Shown here piece after piece: positions 51,026-59,942 of a stretch of 64,000 bases of DNA. Source of the DNA: Streptomyces sp. WZ-12. Its GTDB lineage: Bacteria > Actinomycetota > Actinomycetes > Streptomycetales > Streptomycetaceae. The notes below the pieces were generated by a model. The model saw only the letters and a program-made list of their open reading frames with translations. It was not told the origin of the DNA and searched no databases. The stretch covers positions 1,612,001 through 1,676,000 of the forward strand of contig NZ_CP118574.1 in NCBI RefSeq assembly GCF_028898845.1, read 5' to 3'. The number at the start of each line of letters is the position of its first letter. The first letter of the stretch is position 1. Both the position numbers and the translations under genes were made by a program.

Positions 51026-53341
51026 ATGGGTGGGCTGCGACGACGTTCCCTACTGGCCGCCGCGGGCGGAACCGCGGCGGCCACCGGTCTGGCGAACGCC
51101 GGGGCGGCCCAGGCGCAGACGCCTCCCCGGGCCGCGCAGGCGGGGGCCTCACCCGCCGCGAAGACCGCCCCGCGCCGGCCCGGGCCGTACGACCGCAAGG
51201 TCGATGACCTGCTGGCGCGTATGACTGTCGAAGAGAAGCTGGGACAGTTGCAGCAGCTTCCCTGGGCGTCCGACACCGGGCCCGGCGGGCCGGGGACCAG
51301 GACCGTCGAAGAGGCCGCCCGCAGGGGGCGGTTGGGCTCGGTGCTGAACATCTTCGGCGCGCGTGCCTGCAACGCGCTCCAGCGGATCGCCGTCGAGGAG
51401 TCGCGGCTGGGCATCCCGCTGCTGTACGGGCTCGATGTGATCCACGGCTTCTGGACCACGTTCCCCATCCCGCTGGCCCAGGCGGCCAGTTTCGATCCGC
51501 GGGTGGCGGCGCGGGACGCGGAGGTGTCCGCCGCGGAGGCCCGTTCCAACGGGGTGCACTGGACCTTCGCCCCGATGATGGACGTGACGCACGAGCCGCG
51601 CTGGGGCCGGATCGCCGAGGGCAACGGCGAGGACCCGTACCTGACATCGGCGTTCGCCGCCGCCAAGGTGCGCGGCTACCAAGGCGACCGGCTCCTGGCC
51701 GGAGACCGGATCGCGGCCTGCGCCAAGCACTTCGTGGCGTACGGGGGCGCCGAGGGCGGGCGCGACTACAACACCGTGGACGTGTCGGAGTCCCGGCTGC
51801 GGAACCTCTATCTGCCGCCGTTCAAGGCCGCGTTGGACGCGGGGGCGGCGACCGTGATGGCGTCGTTCAACCTCATCGGCGGGGTCCCGGCGCACGCCAA
51901 CGGGCACACCCTCACCGACGTTCTCAAGCGGGAGTGGGGCTTCGACGGGATGGTGGTGAGCGACTGGAACGGCGTGCAGGAGCTGCTCCCGCACGGGGTC
52001 GCGGAGGACGGCGCGGATGCCGCGCGGCTCGCGCTGAACGCCGGCGTCGACATGGAGATGACCAGCACCACCCTGGTCACCCACGGCAAGCGGCTCCTCC
52101 GGGAGGGCCGGATCGAGGCCCGCCGACTGGACGACGCGGTCGCCCGGGTGCTGCGGTTGAAGTACGCGCTGGGGCTGTTCGCGCACCCGTACGTCGACGA
52201 GGCGAAGGCGATCGGCGCGCCGTCCGCCGCGGCGCGGGCGGCGGCCCGGGCGGCGGCGGGCCGGTCGATGGTGCTGCTCAAGAACGACCGGGGGGTGCTG
52301 CCGCTGCGCGGCTCGGTCCGGTCGCTCGCGGTGGTGGGCCCGTTCGGCGACTCCACCGACCTGTTGGGGACGTGGGTGCTGCCGGCGGCGGCCGAGAAGT
52401 TCCCGGCCGGGACGGTGCTGGACGCCGTGCGCGGGGCGGTGCCGGGCGGCACGGTCCGGCACGCCCGCGGCGTCGATCCGCAGGGCGACGAGGTGCGCGG
52501 CATCCCGGAGGCGGTCGCGGCGGCCGCCGCCTGTGAGGTCACGGTCGTGGTGGTGGGCGAACCGGCGGCGCTCAGCGGGGAGGCGTCCGCGCGCAGCGAC
52601 ATCGGGCTGCCGGGGGTGCAACAGCGGCTGGTCGAGGCGATCGCCGGGACCGGCCGGCCGTTCGTGGTGGTGCTGGTCGGCGGGCGGCCGCTGACCGTCG
52701 GCGGCTGGGTGGACCGCGCCCCGGCCGTGGTGCTGGCCTGGCACCCCGGCATCGAGGGCGGCAACGCCCTCGCCGATGTGCTGTTCGGCAAGGTGAATCC
52801 GGGTGGCAAGCTGCCGGTCTCGCTCCCGCGCTCGGTCGGCCAACTCCCCATCCACTACAACCACGAGAACACCGGCCGCCCCTACGACCCCAACGACAAG
52901 TTCACGTCGAAGTACCTCGACCTCCCGGACGGACCCCTCTTCCCGTTCGGGTACGGCCTGAGCTACACCACGTTCCGCACCGGCACGCCCCGGCTCGGCA
53001 CCTCACGGATCGCGGCCGACGCGCTGCGCGCGGGCGACGGGGTCGAGGTCACCGCGGCCGTCACCAACACCGGCTCCCGGGCCGGCGACGAGGTCGTCCA
53101 GCTCTACGTCCACGACCGGGCCGCCAGCATCGCCCAACCGGTGCGCCGGCTCAGGGGCTTCCACCGCGTGACGCTCGCGCCGGGCGCGAGCCGGACGGTG
53201 CGGTTCCGGCTGGCGGCCGAGGACCTGGGGTTCTGGAGCAACGCCCCGCACGGCGAGTTCCGGTTGGAGCCCGGCGCCATCGACGTCTACGTGGGCGGCA
53301 GTTCGGCCGCCGAGGGCAAGGCCACACTGACGGTGACCTGA
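51026..53341 (+). CDS. bglX: Secreted glycoside hydrolase family 3 beta-glucosidase
   Basis: 771 residues from ATG 51026; AAAGGTGAAGG lies just upstream, whereas ATG 51005 has no such signal. A twin-arginine signal peptide (RRRSLLAAAGGTAAATG) exports it folded. The GH3 N-domain covers ~65-390, with substrate arginine/lysine-histidine in ACAKHFVAYGG and the nucleophile aspartate in DGMVVSDWNGV. The C-domain (MVLLKNDRGVLPL, AWHPGIEGGNALADVLFG) and a fibronectin III-like end (YVHDRAASIAQPVRRLRGF) follow. It should release glucose from beta-glucosides or xylo-oligosaccharides outside the cell. Confidence 0.93.
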   Translation: MGGLRRRSLLAAAGGTAAATGLANAGAAQAQTPPRAAQAGASPAAKTAPRRPGPYDRKVDDLLARMTVEEKLGQLQQLPWASDTGPGGPGTRTVEEAARRGRLGSVLNIFGARACNALQRIAVEESRLGIPLLYGLDVIHGFWTTFPIPLAQAASFDPRVAARDAEVSAAEARSNGVHWTFAPMMDVTHEPRWGRIAEGNGEDPYLTSAFAAAKVRGYQGDRLLAGDRIAACAKHFVAYGGAEGGRDYNTVDVSESRLRNLYLPPFKAALDAGAATVMASFNLIGGVPAHANGHTLTDVLKREWGFDGMVVSDWNGVQELLPHGVAEDGADAARLALNAGVDMEMTSTTLVTHGKRLLREGRIEARRLDDAVARVLRLKYALGLFAHPYVDEAKAIGAPSAAARAAARAAAGRSMVLLKNDRGVLPLRGSVRSLAVVGPFGDSTDLLGTWVLPAAAEKFPAGTVLDAVRGAVPGGTVRHARGVDPQGDEVRGIPEAVAAAAACEVTVVVVGEPAALSGEASARSDIGLPGVQQRLVEAIAGTGRPFVVVLVGGRPLTVGGWVDRAPAVVLAWHPGIEGGNALADVLFGKVNPGGKLPVSLPRSVGQLPIHYNHENTGRPYDPNDKFTSKYLDLPDGPLFPFGYGLSYTTFRTGTPRLGTSRIAADALRAGDGVEVTAAVTNTGSRAGDEVVQLYVHDRAASIAQPVRRLRGFHRVTLAPGASRTVRFRLAAEDLGFWSNAPHGEFRLEPGAIDVYVGGSSAAEGKATLTVT

Positions 53342-53365
53342 CCGGAGCCGGGCACACCGGGGCGC

Positions 53366-53893
53366 TCAGGCGAACTGGGCGACGTACTCGTCGAAGGGCG
53401 GGATGCCCACCTCGGTGCGCCGCCGGTCCATCTCCTCCGGGGCCTCGCACGGCCACGGGACCGGCGCGCCGTCCCGGACGCCGGCGATCTGGGTGCCGTA
53501 GCGCTGCTCGCGGCCCTCGTTGACCCGGGTGCGGTCGTGCAGGAAGGCCAGGTCCCGCGGGGCCGCGAGGCCGTCGGCGACGGCGCGTTCCAGCAGCCGT
53601 AGCGCGCGGCGCTGGACGTCCAGTTGACGGTCGGCGTGCTGGGCGACCAACCAGGCGGCGCGGGCGGCGTCCGGGCCGAAGCGGTCCGCGGTGGGCCAGC
53701 CGTGGGTGTCCAGGATCTCGGTGAGGCGGTCGGCGTGCCGGGCGGTGAGCCGGCGCCAGGCCAACTGGTCGGCGAAGTCCGGGCCGTTGGCGCGGGCCGT
53801 GGCCGCGTGGTCCGCGGCGGCCATCGCGACCAGTTCGGAAGCCACCGCGGTCAGGTCGTCGTCGGTGTGGGGCGCGGGTGCGTCGTGCGTCAT
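53366..53893 (-). CDS. DUF6624 protein
   Basis: 175 residues from ATG 53893. WRRLTARHADRLTEILDTHGWPTADRFGPDAARAAWLVAQHADRQLDVQRRALRLLERAVADGLA and LHDRTRVNEGREQRYGTQ are the DUF6624 signature. It is a cytosolic protein of unknown function, convergent with the beta-glucosidase gene. Confidence 0.85.
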   Translation of the reverse strand: MTHDAPAPHTDDDLTAVASELVAMAAADHAATARANGPDFADQLAWRRLTARHADRLTEILDTHGWPTADRFGPDAARAAWLVAQHADRQLDVQRRALRLLERAVADGLAAPRDLAFLHDRTRVNEGREQRYGTQIAGVRDGAPVPWPCEAPEEMDRRRTEVGIPPFDEYVAQFA

Positions 53894-54076
53894 CAGTGCT
53901 CCAGAGGTCGGTGGGCCCCGCATCGGGTCGGGCGCCTCCAACCTAAAGCGGCCAATCGGCACGGAAGATCGTCCTTGGGTACGGTGACGGGAGGGGCCGC
54001 GCGGCCGGATAATGGATCTACCCCGCGCGCCCCGACCGTCGTTTCGACACGTCGACCTCAAGGAGGCCGTGGGCCG

Positions 54077-54559
54077 ATGGCCGTGGACGCGCTGGACGCG
54101 AAGATCCTGAAGCTGCTGTTGGAGCAGCCGCGGACGAGCGTGCGGGAGTACGCCCGGGTGCTGGGGGTCGCCCGCGGGACGGTGCAGGCGCGCCTGGACC
54201 GCCTGGAGCGGGACGGGGTCATCACCGCCTACAGCCCGCGGCTCTCCCCCGCCGCGCTGGACCACCCGGTGCTGGCCTTCGTGCACATCGAGGTGACGCA
54301 GGGGCACCTGGAGGAGGTCGCCGCCGCGCTGGCCGAAGTGCCGCAGATCATCGAGGCGTTCTCGACGACCGGCGGCGGCGATCTGCTGACGCGGGTGGTG
54401 GCCCGGGACGCGGCACACCTGGAGGACGTGATCCAGCGGTTGATCAAGCTCCCGGGCGTGGTCCGCACGCGGACGGAGGTGGCGCTGCGCGAGCGGGTGC
54501 CGCACCGGATGCTGCCGCTGGTCGAGTCCGTGGGCGGCTCGGCCGCGCAGGCGGGCTGA
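54077..54559 (+). CDS. Lrp/AsnC-family regulator
   Basis: 160 residues. LDAKILKLLLEQPRTSVREYARVLGVARGTVQARLDRLERDGVI is the helix-turn-helix, and VLAFVHIEVTQGHLEEVAAALAEVPQIIEAFSTTGGGDLLTRVVARDAAHLEDVI is the RAM ligand domain. AAGGAGG precedes ATG 54077. The HAD gene starts 3 nt after its stop, so the two form an operon. The ligand is probably an amino acid. Confidence 0.92.
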   Translation: MAVDALDAKILKLLLEQPRTSVREYARVLGVARGTVQARLDRLERDGVITAYSPRLSPAALDHPVLAFVHIEVTQGHLEEVAAALAEVPQIIEAFSTTGGGDLLTRVVARDAAHLEDVIQRLIKLPGVVRTRTEVALRERVPHRMLPLVESVGGSAAQAG

Positions 54560-54562
54560 GCG

Positions 54563-55267
54563 GTGGCGGACGACACGGCGGGCGGGCCCGCACCGGTCAT
54601 CTTCGACCTCGACGGGACGCTGGTGGACAGCGAGCCCAACTACTTCGAGGCCGGGCGGCGGGTGTTGGCCGGGTACGGCGTCACGGACTTCACCTGGGAG
54701 CACCATCTGCGCTTCATCGGGATCGGCACCCGCGAGACGCTGACGGTACTGGCGCGGGAGTACCGCATCGACGCCCCGGTGGAGGAGCTGTTGGCCGGGA
54801 AGAACCGCGCCTATCTGGAGCTGGCCCGGGCCGGTACGGAAGTGTTTCCGCAGATGCGGGAGCTGGTGGTGCGGCTGGCCGGGGGCGGGCATCCGATGGC
54901 GGTGGCGTCCGGCTCGTCGCGGGCCGCGATCGAGGCGGTGCTGGCCGGGACGGGGCTGGACGCGCTGTTGACCACGGTGGTGTCGGCGGAGGAGGTGCCG
55001 CACGGCAAGCCCGCGCCCGATGTGTTCTTGGAGGCCGCGCGCCGGCTGGGGGTCGAGCCCGCGGCGTGCGTGGTGGTGGAGGACGCCGCGCCCGGGGTGT
55101 TGGCGGCGCGGCGGGCCGGGATGCGGTGCATCGCGGTGCCCTACGTGTCCGGGAGCGTCGGCGATCCCGCGTTCGCCGGCGCGGGATTGATGTTCCCCGG
55201 CGGGCAGCGGGAGTTCACCGCACGGGCGGCGTACGCGTGGATCGACGGGTCGGACCGCTCGGTGTGA
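54563..55267 (+). CDS. HAD-superfamily phosphatase (beta-phosphoglucomutase-like)
   Basis: 234 residues from GTG 54563. VIFDLDGTLVDSEPNYFEAG is motif I, AVASGSSRAAI is motif II, GKPAPDVFLEAARRLGVEP is motif III and VVEDAAPGVLAARRAGM is motif IV. The cap is of the helical C1 type. It should act on a small sugar or sugar-alcohol phosphate. It is co-transcribed with the Lrp gene and ends at a strong hairpin. Confidence 0.9.
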   Translation: MADDTAGGPAPVIFDLDGTLVDSEPNYFEAGRRVLAGYGVTDFTWEHHLRFIGIGTRETLTVLAREYRIDAPVEELLAGKNRAYLELARAGTEVFPQMRELVVRLAGGGHPMAVASGSSRAAIEAVLAGTGLDALLTTVVSAEEVPHGKPAPDVFLEAARRLGVEPAACVVVEDAAPGVLAARRAGMRCIAVPYVSGSVGDPAFAGAGLMFPGGQREFTARAAYAWIDGSDRSV

Positions 55268-55275
55268 CCGGTGTG

Positions 55276-55311
55276 CCCGGGGCCGGTCGGCGCGCGCCGG
55301 CCGGCCCCGGG
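55276..55311. terminator. Strong GC hairpin between convergent genes
   Basis: The arms CCCGGGGCCGG and CCGGCCCCGGG extend into an inner CGGC/GCCG stem with one mismatch and a GCGC loop. It lies between the HAD stop and the stop of the convergent sugar-binding lipoprotein gene. Confidence 0.75.
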
Positions 55312-55316
55312 GTGGC

Positions 55317-56438
55317 TCAGCCGACGCCGGCGGAGGCGCACTGCGCGGCCAGGGCGGGGGTGCAGAGCAGGTCGCTGCGCACCACGCCGTCCCGGACGAC
55401 GGTGTCCTTGAGGTTGCCCTTGGTGACCACGGTGGCCTTGAACAGCTTCGCCGGAATGCCGGACTTGCTGTGGTTCGCGGCGGTGGTGGAGGTGAGGGTG
55501 GAGATGCTCTGGCCCCGCAGCAGCCGGAAGGCCAGTTCCGCGGCGGTCTCCGCCTCCGGCCGCACTTCCTTGTAAACAGTGAACGCCTGAGTGCCGTCCA
55601 ACAACCTCTGCAGCGCGGGAAGTTCGGCGTCCTGTCCACCCAGCGGAACATTCTTCACGCCGGCCGACTTCAGCGCCTCGGCGATACCGCCGGCCATGCC
55701 GTCATTCGCCGAGTAGACCGCATCGAAGCCGCGCGGGCCACGGGAGTTGATGACATCGGCCATCTCCTTCTTCGCGGTCGCCTCGGACCATTCGGGTACG
55801 TCCTTCTCGTAGACGATTTTGTGCACCTTGCCGTCGAGGGCGGCGTGCGCGCCCTTCTTGAAGGCCGGGGCGTTGGGGTCGTCCGGGGAGCCGTTGAACA
55901 TGACGACATCGGCGCTCGCCGCGCGCGGCCCGAGCGCGGCGAGAATCGCCTCGCCCTGGAGCCGGCCGATCTTGTCGTTGTCATAGGAGACATACGCCGC
56001 CACGTTGCCCTCGGCGAGCCGGTCGTAGGCGATGACCTGCACGCCCTGACGTGCGGCGGAGTCCACCCACGCCTTGGCGGCCTGGGCGTCGACCGGGTCC
56101 AGGATGATGACCTTGACGCCCTTCTTCACCAGGGCGTCGAACTGGGAGCGTTGGGCATCGACGCTCGACTCGGCGTTTCCGTAGTCCACCGTGCAGGGGA
56201 GGCAGAGCGCCGCGATGCGCCGGGAAATGATGCGGTGATCGAATTTCTCGTAGCGCGTGGATTTGTTCTCGGGAAGGAGGAGGCCGATGTGGTCCTTCCC
56301 CTGGGACGGTTCCTGATGATCGTTTCCGCAGGCCGCCAGCGGCGCGGCGAGGGAAAGCGTCAACACGCTGACGAGGACGCCGCGACGCATTGTTGCATTC
56401 GTCACATTCACTGCGCCCATTGTCTTCTTCGGCCTCAT
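55317..56438 (-). CDS. Sugar-binding lipoprotein of ABC type (XylF/RbsB-like), orphan
   Basis: 373 residues from ATG 56438 behind GGAGGTAC; more upstream codons are open but lack a ribosome site. The lipobox is LAAPLAACGND, so it is anchored outside the membrane. The ligand fold (HIGLLLPENKSTRYEKFD, ILDPVDAQAAKAWVDSAARQGVQVIAYDRL, VMFNGSPDDPNA, AVYSANDGMAGGIAEAL) is that of xylose/ribose-type periplasmic binding proteins. No ATPase or permease gene is adjacent, so it works with distant partners or as a sensor. Its N-terminal region and promoter are less GC-rich than the neighbours. Confidence 0.88.
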   Translation of the reverse strand: MRPKKTMGAVNVTNATMRRGVLVSVLTLSLAAPLAACGNDHQEPSQGKDHIGLLLPENKSTRYEKFDHRIISRRIAALCLPCTVDYGNAESSVDAQRSQFDALVKKGVKVIILDPVDAQAAKAWVDSAARQGVQVIAYDRLAEGNVAAYVSYDNDKIGRLQGEAILAALGPRAASADVVMFNGSPDDPNAPAFKKGAHAALDGKVHKIVYEKDVPEWSEATAKKEMADVINSRGPRGFDAVYSANDGMAGGIAEALKSAGVKNVPLGGQDAELPALQRLLDGTQAFTVYKEVRPEAETAAELAFRLLRGQSISTLTSTTAANHSKSGIPAKLFKATVVTKGNLKDTVVRDGVVRSDLLCTPALAAQCASAGVG

Positions 56439-56628
56439 GAAAAGTACCTCCACAGGGGCCGCCCTGACTCGGCCCATGAATGGCTGAGTGAACGTCACCG
56501 AAGGCCCAATCGTCAAGAAACGAAGTAATAACGGTGCCGAACACGGTCATGCATTGAGACACCGAAGGCGAAGCGCCCGTCCGTCGCCCCGGGTGATCTC
56601 CGCCGGGCCACTGGGCATGGTCAGCGGT

Positions 56629-57516
56629 ATGACTTCGCCACGGAAACGGACCCCCGTCTCCACCGAGGGACACATGGGCCGCGCGGACGACCACCCCGGA
56701 CGCTGCGACCGGGAATACCGACGACGCCGGGACGCCCTGGCGGCCCGCGCCGACAACCACGCGGTGGGGGCGCCCTATCCGGGCGTGGAGTACACCGAGG
56801 ACGAGCACCGGACCTGGCGCGCCGTCCACGACGCGCTGCTCCCGAAGCACCGGGCGCACGCCTGCCGACCGGTGTTGGACACCCTCGCGGACACCGAGAT
56901 CCCCGCCGACGGGGTCCCGCAACACGCGGACATCACGCCCGGGTTGACGGCACGCACCGGGTTCGCGCTCACGCTGGCCGGCGGGGTGGTGCCCAACGAA
57001 CGGTTCCTGGGGTCCATGGAGCACGGCTACTTCCATGCGGTGCAGTTCGTCCGCCACCCGGCCGTGCCGCTCTACACCCCCGAACCGGACGTGCTGCACG
57101 ACGTGTTCGGGCACGGCATCCATCTGTCGTCACCGCGCATCGCCGAGCTGTACCGGATGTTCGGCCGCGCCGCGAACCGGGTCCGGACCGACGAGGCACT
57201 GGACATTCTGAGCCGGGTGTATTGGTACACCCTGGAATTCGGATTGGTCAGCGAATCCGGCGCGCCCAAGGCTTTCGGCGCGGCACTGCTCTCGTCGTAC
57301 GGGGAGATCGGGGCGCACGACGGGCGAGAAGTGCGCGAACTGGACGCATGCGCCACAGCCGGTACGCAGTACCGCATTTCCAGCTATCAGCCGGTTTTAT
57401 TCGCGGCACGTTCCTTCTCCCACCTTGAGGACACAATCGGCACGTTCTGCACGGAATTCGACGACGACACCGGGCGGCGACTGGGATTGCCGGCACTGCG
57501 CCGCAATCGTGACTAG
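56629..57516 (+). CDS. phhA: Phenylalanine 4-monooxygenase (aromatic amino acid hydroxylase)
   Basis: 295 residues from ATG 56629; ATG 56674 behind GAGGGACAC is an alternative, while the upstream extension to 56488 is unlikely. The iron ligands are H157 and H162 in PDVLHDVFGHGIH and E203 in VYWYTLEFGL, the standard 2-His-1-Glu set. It uses tetrahydropterin to turn phenylalanine into tyrosine. No pterin carbinolamine dehydratase gene adjoins it. An in-frame TTA codon (57397-57399) makes it a bldA-dependent gene, so it is probably expressed late in development. The catalytic domain lacks the N-terminal regulatory domain of eukaryotic enzymes. Confidence 0.9.
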   Translation: MTSPRKRTPVSTEGHMGRADDHPGRCDREYRRRRDALAARADNHAVGAPYPGVEYTEDEHRTWRAVHDALLPKHRAHACRPVLDTLADTEIPADGVPQHADITPGLTARTGFALTLAGGVVPNERFLGSMEHGYFHAVQFVRHPAVPLYTPEPDVLHDVFGHGIHLSSPRIAELYRMFGRAANRVRTDEALDILSRVYWYTLEFGLVSESGAPKAFGAALLSSYGEIGAHDGREVRELDACATAGTQYRISSYQPVLFAARSFSHLEDTIGTFCTEFDDDTGRRLGLPALRRNRD

Positions 57517-57536
57517 GGAACGTTGTCGTTCGCTTC

Positions 57537-57704
57537 CACTGGGCCACTGGAGCACTGGGCCACTGGGGCTTCGGCCCTTGGGCTCTTCGGTCGCTCGGCT
57601 GCTCGGCCCTTCGGTCCGCCGCTCGTTCACCGATGGCCGTTGGTCATCGGCCGTTGGTCGCTGGTCATTGGCCGTTGGTCATCGGCCGTTGGTCGCTGAT
57701 ACCG
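57537..57704. repeat. Degenerate tandem-repeat block in an intergenic region
   Basis: Two repeat types lie in the 341-nt gap 57517-57857. CACTGGGCCACTGG occurs at 57537 and 57553 (16-nt period). GGCCGTTGGTC occurs at 57635, 57649, 57670 and 57684, giving a 35-nt unit repeated twice with 29 leading bases identical. Between them are several CTTCGG/CTCGGC variants. No gene is supported here. Confidence 0.75.
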
Positions 57705-57857
57705 CCATAGGCCCCGCGTTCGGACGCTATGCCCACACGTCCAATGAGCGGCGGTTAGCGGGGTGTTAGCGGAGCGTCAGCCGGGCAATAGCAGCCCCGA
57801 CCAGAGTGGCTGACGTACCAACGAAACGACGGCACCGACCACCCCGGGGGACCCGCA

Positions 57858-58586
57858 ATGAACTCCAACACCACCGTCCGCACCGCTCGTCGCCGCACCC
57901 TGCGCATCGCCGCCGCGGCCCTGACCGCGGCGGCCGCCCTCACCCTCACCGCCTGCTCCGGCTCGGACGCCGGCAGCACGAAGCCCGCAGCCCACGCGAG
58001 CACCGGCACCACCGCCCCGGAGTCCAGCGGCACGGGCCCCGCCGCCGGAGCGCAGGGCGCCGACGCCCCGGCGACCCCCGACGCCCAGGCTGACACCAAG
58101 GTCGACACCAAGGCGGGCGCTGTGGGCAAGCGGTCGGGCGGCTCGCACGGCGCCACGGCCAGGGCGGCCTCGCCGGTCCGCACCCAGCCGCTGGCGGACG
58201 GCAGCAGCAAGGCCGAGATCTACAAGATCGGTGCCCAGCAATACCGCGCCAAGATCGTCAGCCGCGGTTCGGTCCTGGCCACGCTGGAGACGAAGGGCAG
58301 CGACACCGGGCTCGACGCCAACGACATGTTCGTCGTGCTCACGTTGGACGGTCAGGTCCACTCCTGGATGGGCGGCGGCCACCAGGGACCGGGCACCTTC
58401 AAGGTGGCGGGCGACTGGACCGTCAAGGTCACGAAGGTCGGCGAACTGCACTACCGCGCCGACATCATCGGCCACGAGGGCTCGGTGGACGGCACGCTGG
58501 AAACGAAGGGGCACGACGACGGGGCCGTCGCCAACGGCATCTACATGGTGCTCAGCAGCGGCGGAGTGCTCAGCGCCCACGCGTGA
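57858..58586 (+). CDS. Secreted lipoprotein with duplicated C-terminal domain
   Basis: 242 residues. The signal peptide ends in a lipobox (ALTLTAC, then SGSD), followed by a ~70-residue Ala/Thr/Ser-rich linker. The folded part has two homologous ~45-residue repeats: one around YRAKIVSRGSVLATLETKG, the other around YRADIIGHEGSVDGTLETKG, each followed by a (F/Y)xVLxxxG strand. I do not recognise the family. It could be a small beta-rich cell-surface binding protein. It is monocistronic; the start is ATG with a GGGGGACC upstream. Confidence 0.8.
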   Translation: MNSNTTVRTARRRTLRIAAAALTAAAALTLTACSGSDAGSTKPAAHASTGTTAPESSGTGPAAGAQGADAPATPDAQADTKVDTKAGAVGKRSGGSHGATARAASPVRTQPLADGSSKAEIYKIGAQQYRAKIVSRGSVLATLETKGSDTGLDANDMFVVLTLDGQVHSWMGGGHQGPGTFKVAGDWTVKVTKVGELHYRADIIGHEGSVDGTLETKGHDDGAVANGIYMVLSSGGVLSAHA

Positions 58587-59112
58587 ACACCCGCGCGGCT
58601 ACGGCGGGGAAGCCCCCGTCGGGTGGCTCTTCGGGGGAGGCGGGGAGGAACGGGTGGGCCGAGCGACGGGCCGGGACGAGGGCCGTCGCGTGGCGATCCG
58701 GGGCGGGCGCCGGCGGGCGACGATGACGGTACAGGGCGGGTATCCAGACCCTGCGATCCGGAACTGGGGCGCCCGAGCGACGCGTTGGGCCGGGCGTCCC
58801 GATCGGCACTGCGGGGCTGGGACCCTCGGACGGCGTGCCGGAGCGGGCCTCCTCGGCTGACGCTTCGGTGCGGAAGACCGGGCGCTGGAAGGAGCCGATG
58901 CCGGCCAACAACAGGCGTGCGAACGGGGGTTGGCGCGAGGGAAAGGTAAGAGGCCGGAGAAGGGGAGGGGGCGGGGACGGAGCCGTGCACGACTTCCCCA
59001 CACACGCCTCGTCCACACAACCCGACCCGGCCGAGGTCCGCGCCCCGTTGAGCCCCCTCGCCCGCTAACCAGCCACGCACGGCGACCCGTTGAGCCTCCG
59101 CAGTCCCGCCCC
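58587..59112. other. Intergenic region without recognisable gene
   Basis: 526 nt between the lipoprotein gene and the PP2C gene (convergent). Open frames exist on both strands, but their products are low-complexity, arginine/proline-rich and lack ribosome sites. I see nothing else definite. Confidence 0.5.
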
Positions 59113-59865
59113 TCACCCCCCGACCCCGATCAACGCCACCGTGATGTTGTCCGGCGCGCCCGCCTCGATGGCCGCCTTCCACAGCTCGAAGACGGCCCGC
59201 CCGCCGTCGTGTTCGTGCAGCACCGCGGCGATCTCCTCCTCCAGGACCGGGTCGGTGAGCCCGTCCGTACACACCACGTAGCGCCGGCCCGGGACCAGCG
59301 GCACGGTGCGGACGTGCGGAGTGACCGCGACGAAACGGCTGGCGCCCCCGACCGCCTGGGTCACCAGCGACGTGGTCCGCTGCCCCGCCGGCAGCGGCGG
59401 GCTGTCGTCCACGCTCACCTGCCGCAGCCCGTCCTCCCCGGCCTCCAGGACCCGGCTGTCGCCCACGTTGAAGATCAACAACGCCTCCGGCAACACGACG
59501 GTGCCGGCCACCGTGGTCCCCATCCCGGTCAGCGCCGGGTCCCGTTCGGCCGCCGCATACACCGCGCGGTTGCACCTGATCACCGCCGCCCGCACCGCCT
59601 CCTCGCCGTCCAACGTCGGTCCCAGCGCCGCCAGATGCGCCACCGTCAGCGCGCTGGCGACCTCACCGCCCGGCTGCCCGCCGATGCCGTCGGCGACCGC
59701 CACGACCACCGGGCTGCCCAGCGGGAACATCAGCGTCTGGGGGTTCTCGGTCACCGTGCCGCACAGCGTCCACGGCCCCGCGACCAGGCTGTCCTCGTTG
59801 TGCTCCCGGATCAGTCCGGGGTGGCTGAGCGCCGTCACCGTGATGTACTGCGCCGCAGTGTCCAT
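59113..59865 (-). CDS. PP2C-family serine/threonine protein phosphatase
   Basis: 250 residues. REHNEDS, VAVADGIGGQPGGEVAS, GMGTTVAG, FNVGDSRV, CTDGLTD and PDNITVALI are the ordered PP2C motifs, with the metal aspartates present. It resembles the stand-alone PstP-type phosphatases without a membrane segment. It is on the same strand as the site-2 protease gene, which lies upstream (78 nt gap). Its substrates are phosphoproteins that cannot be named. Confidence 0.9.
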   Translation of the reverse strand: MDTAAQYITVTALSHPGLIREHNEDSLVAGPWTLCGTVTENPQTLMFPLGSPVVVAVADGIGGQPGGEVASALTVAHLAALGPTLDGEEAVRAAVIRCNRAVYAAAERDPALTGMGTTVAGTVVLPEALLIFNVGDSRVLEAGEDGLRQVSVDDSPPLPAGQRTTSLVTQAVGGASRFVAVTPHVRTVPLVPGRRYVVCTDGLTDPVLEEEIAAVLHEHDGGRAVFELWKAAIEAGAPDNITVALIGVGG

Positions 59866-59942
59866 GCCGTCGCTCCCTCGCCGGTCGCTCGCGGTGTGCC
59901 CCGCCGGTTGCGCTCCGTCCCGCCGTGCTCCGGGCAACGGTC

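Noticed and set aside
57635..57704. CRISPR-like array
   Set aside because: Repeats are in direct contact without unique spacers, only two units exist, and no cas genes are present.
58623..58949. Small plus-strand gene in the gap after the lipoprotein
   Set aside because: Arg/Gly/Pro-rich low-complexity product, no Shine-Dalgarno sequence, and overlapping equally long frames on the other strand.
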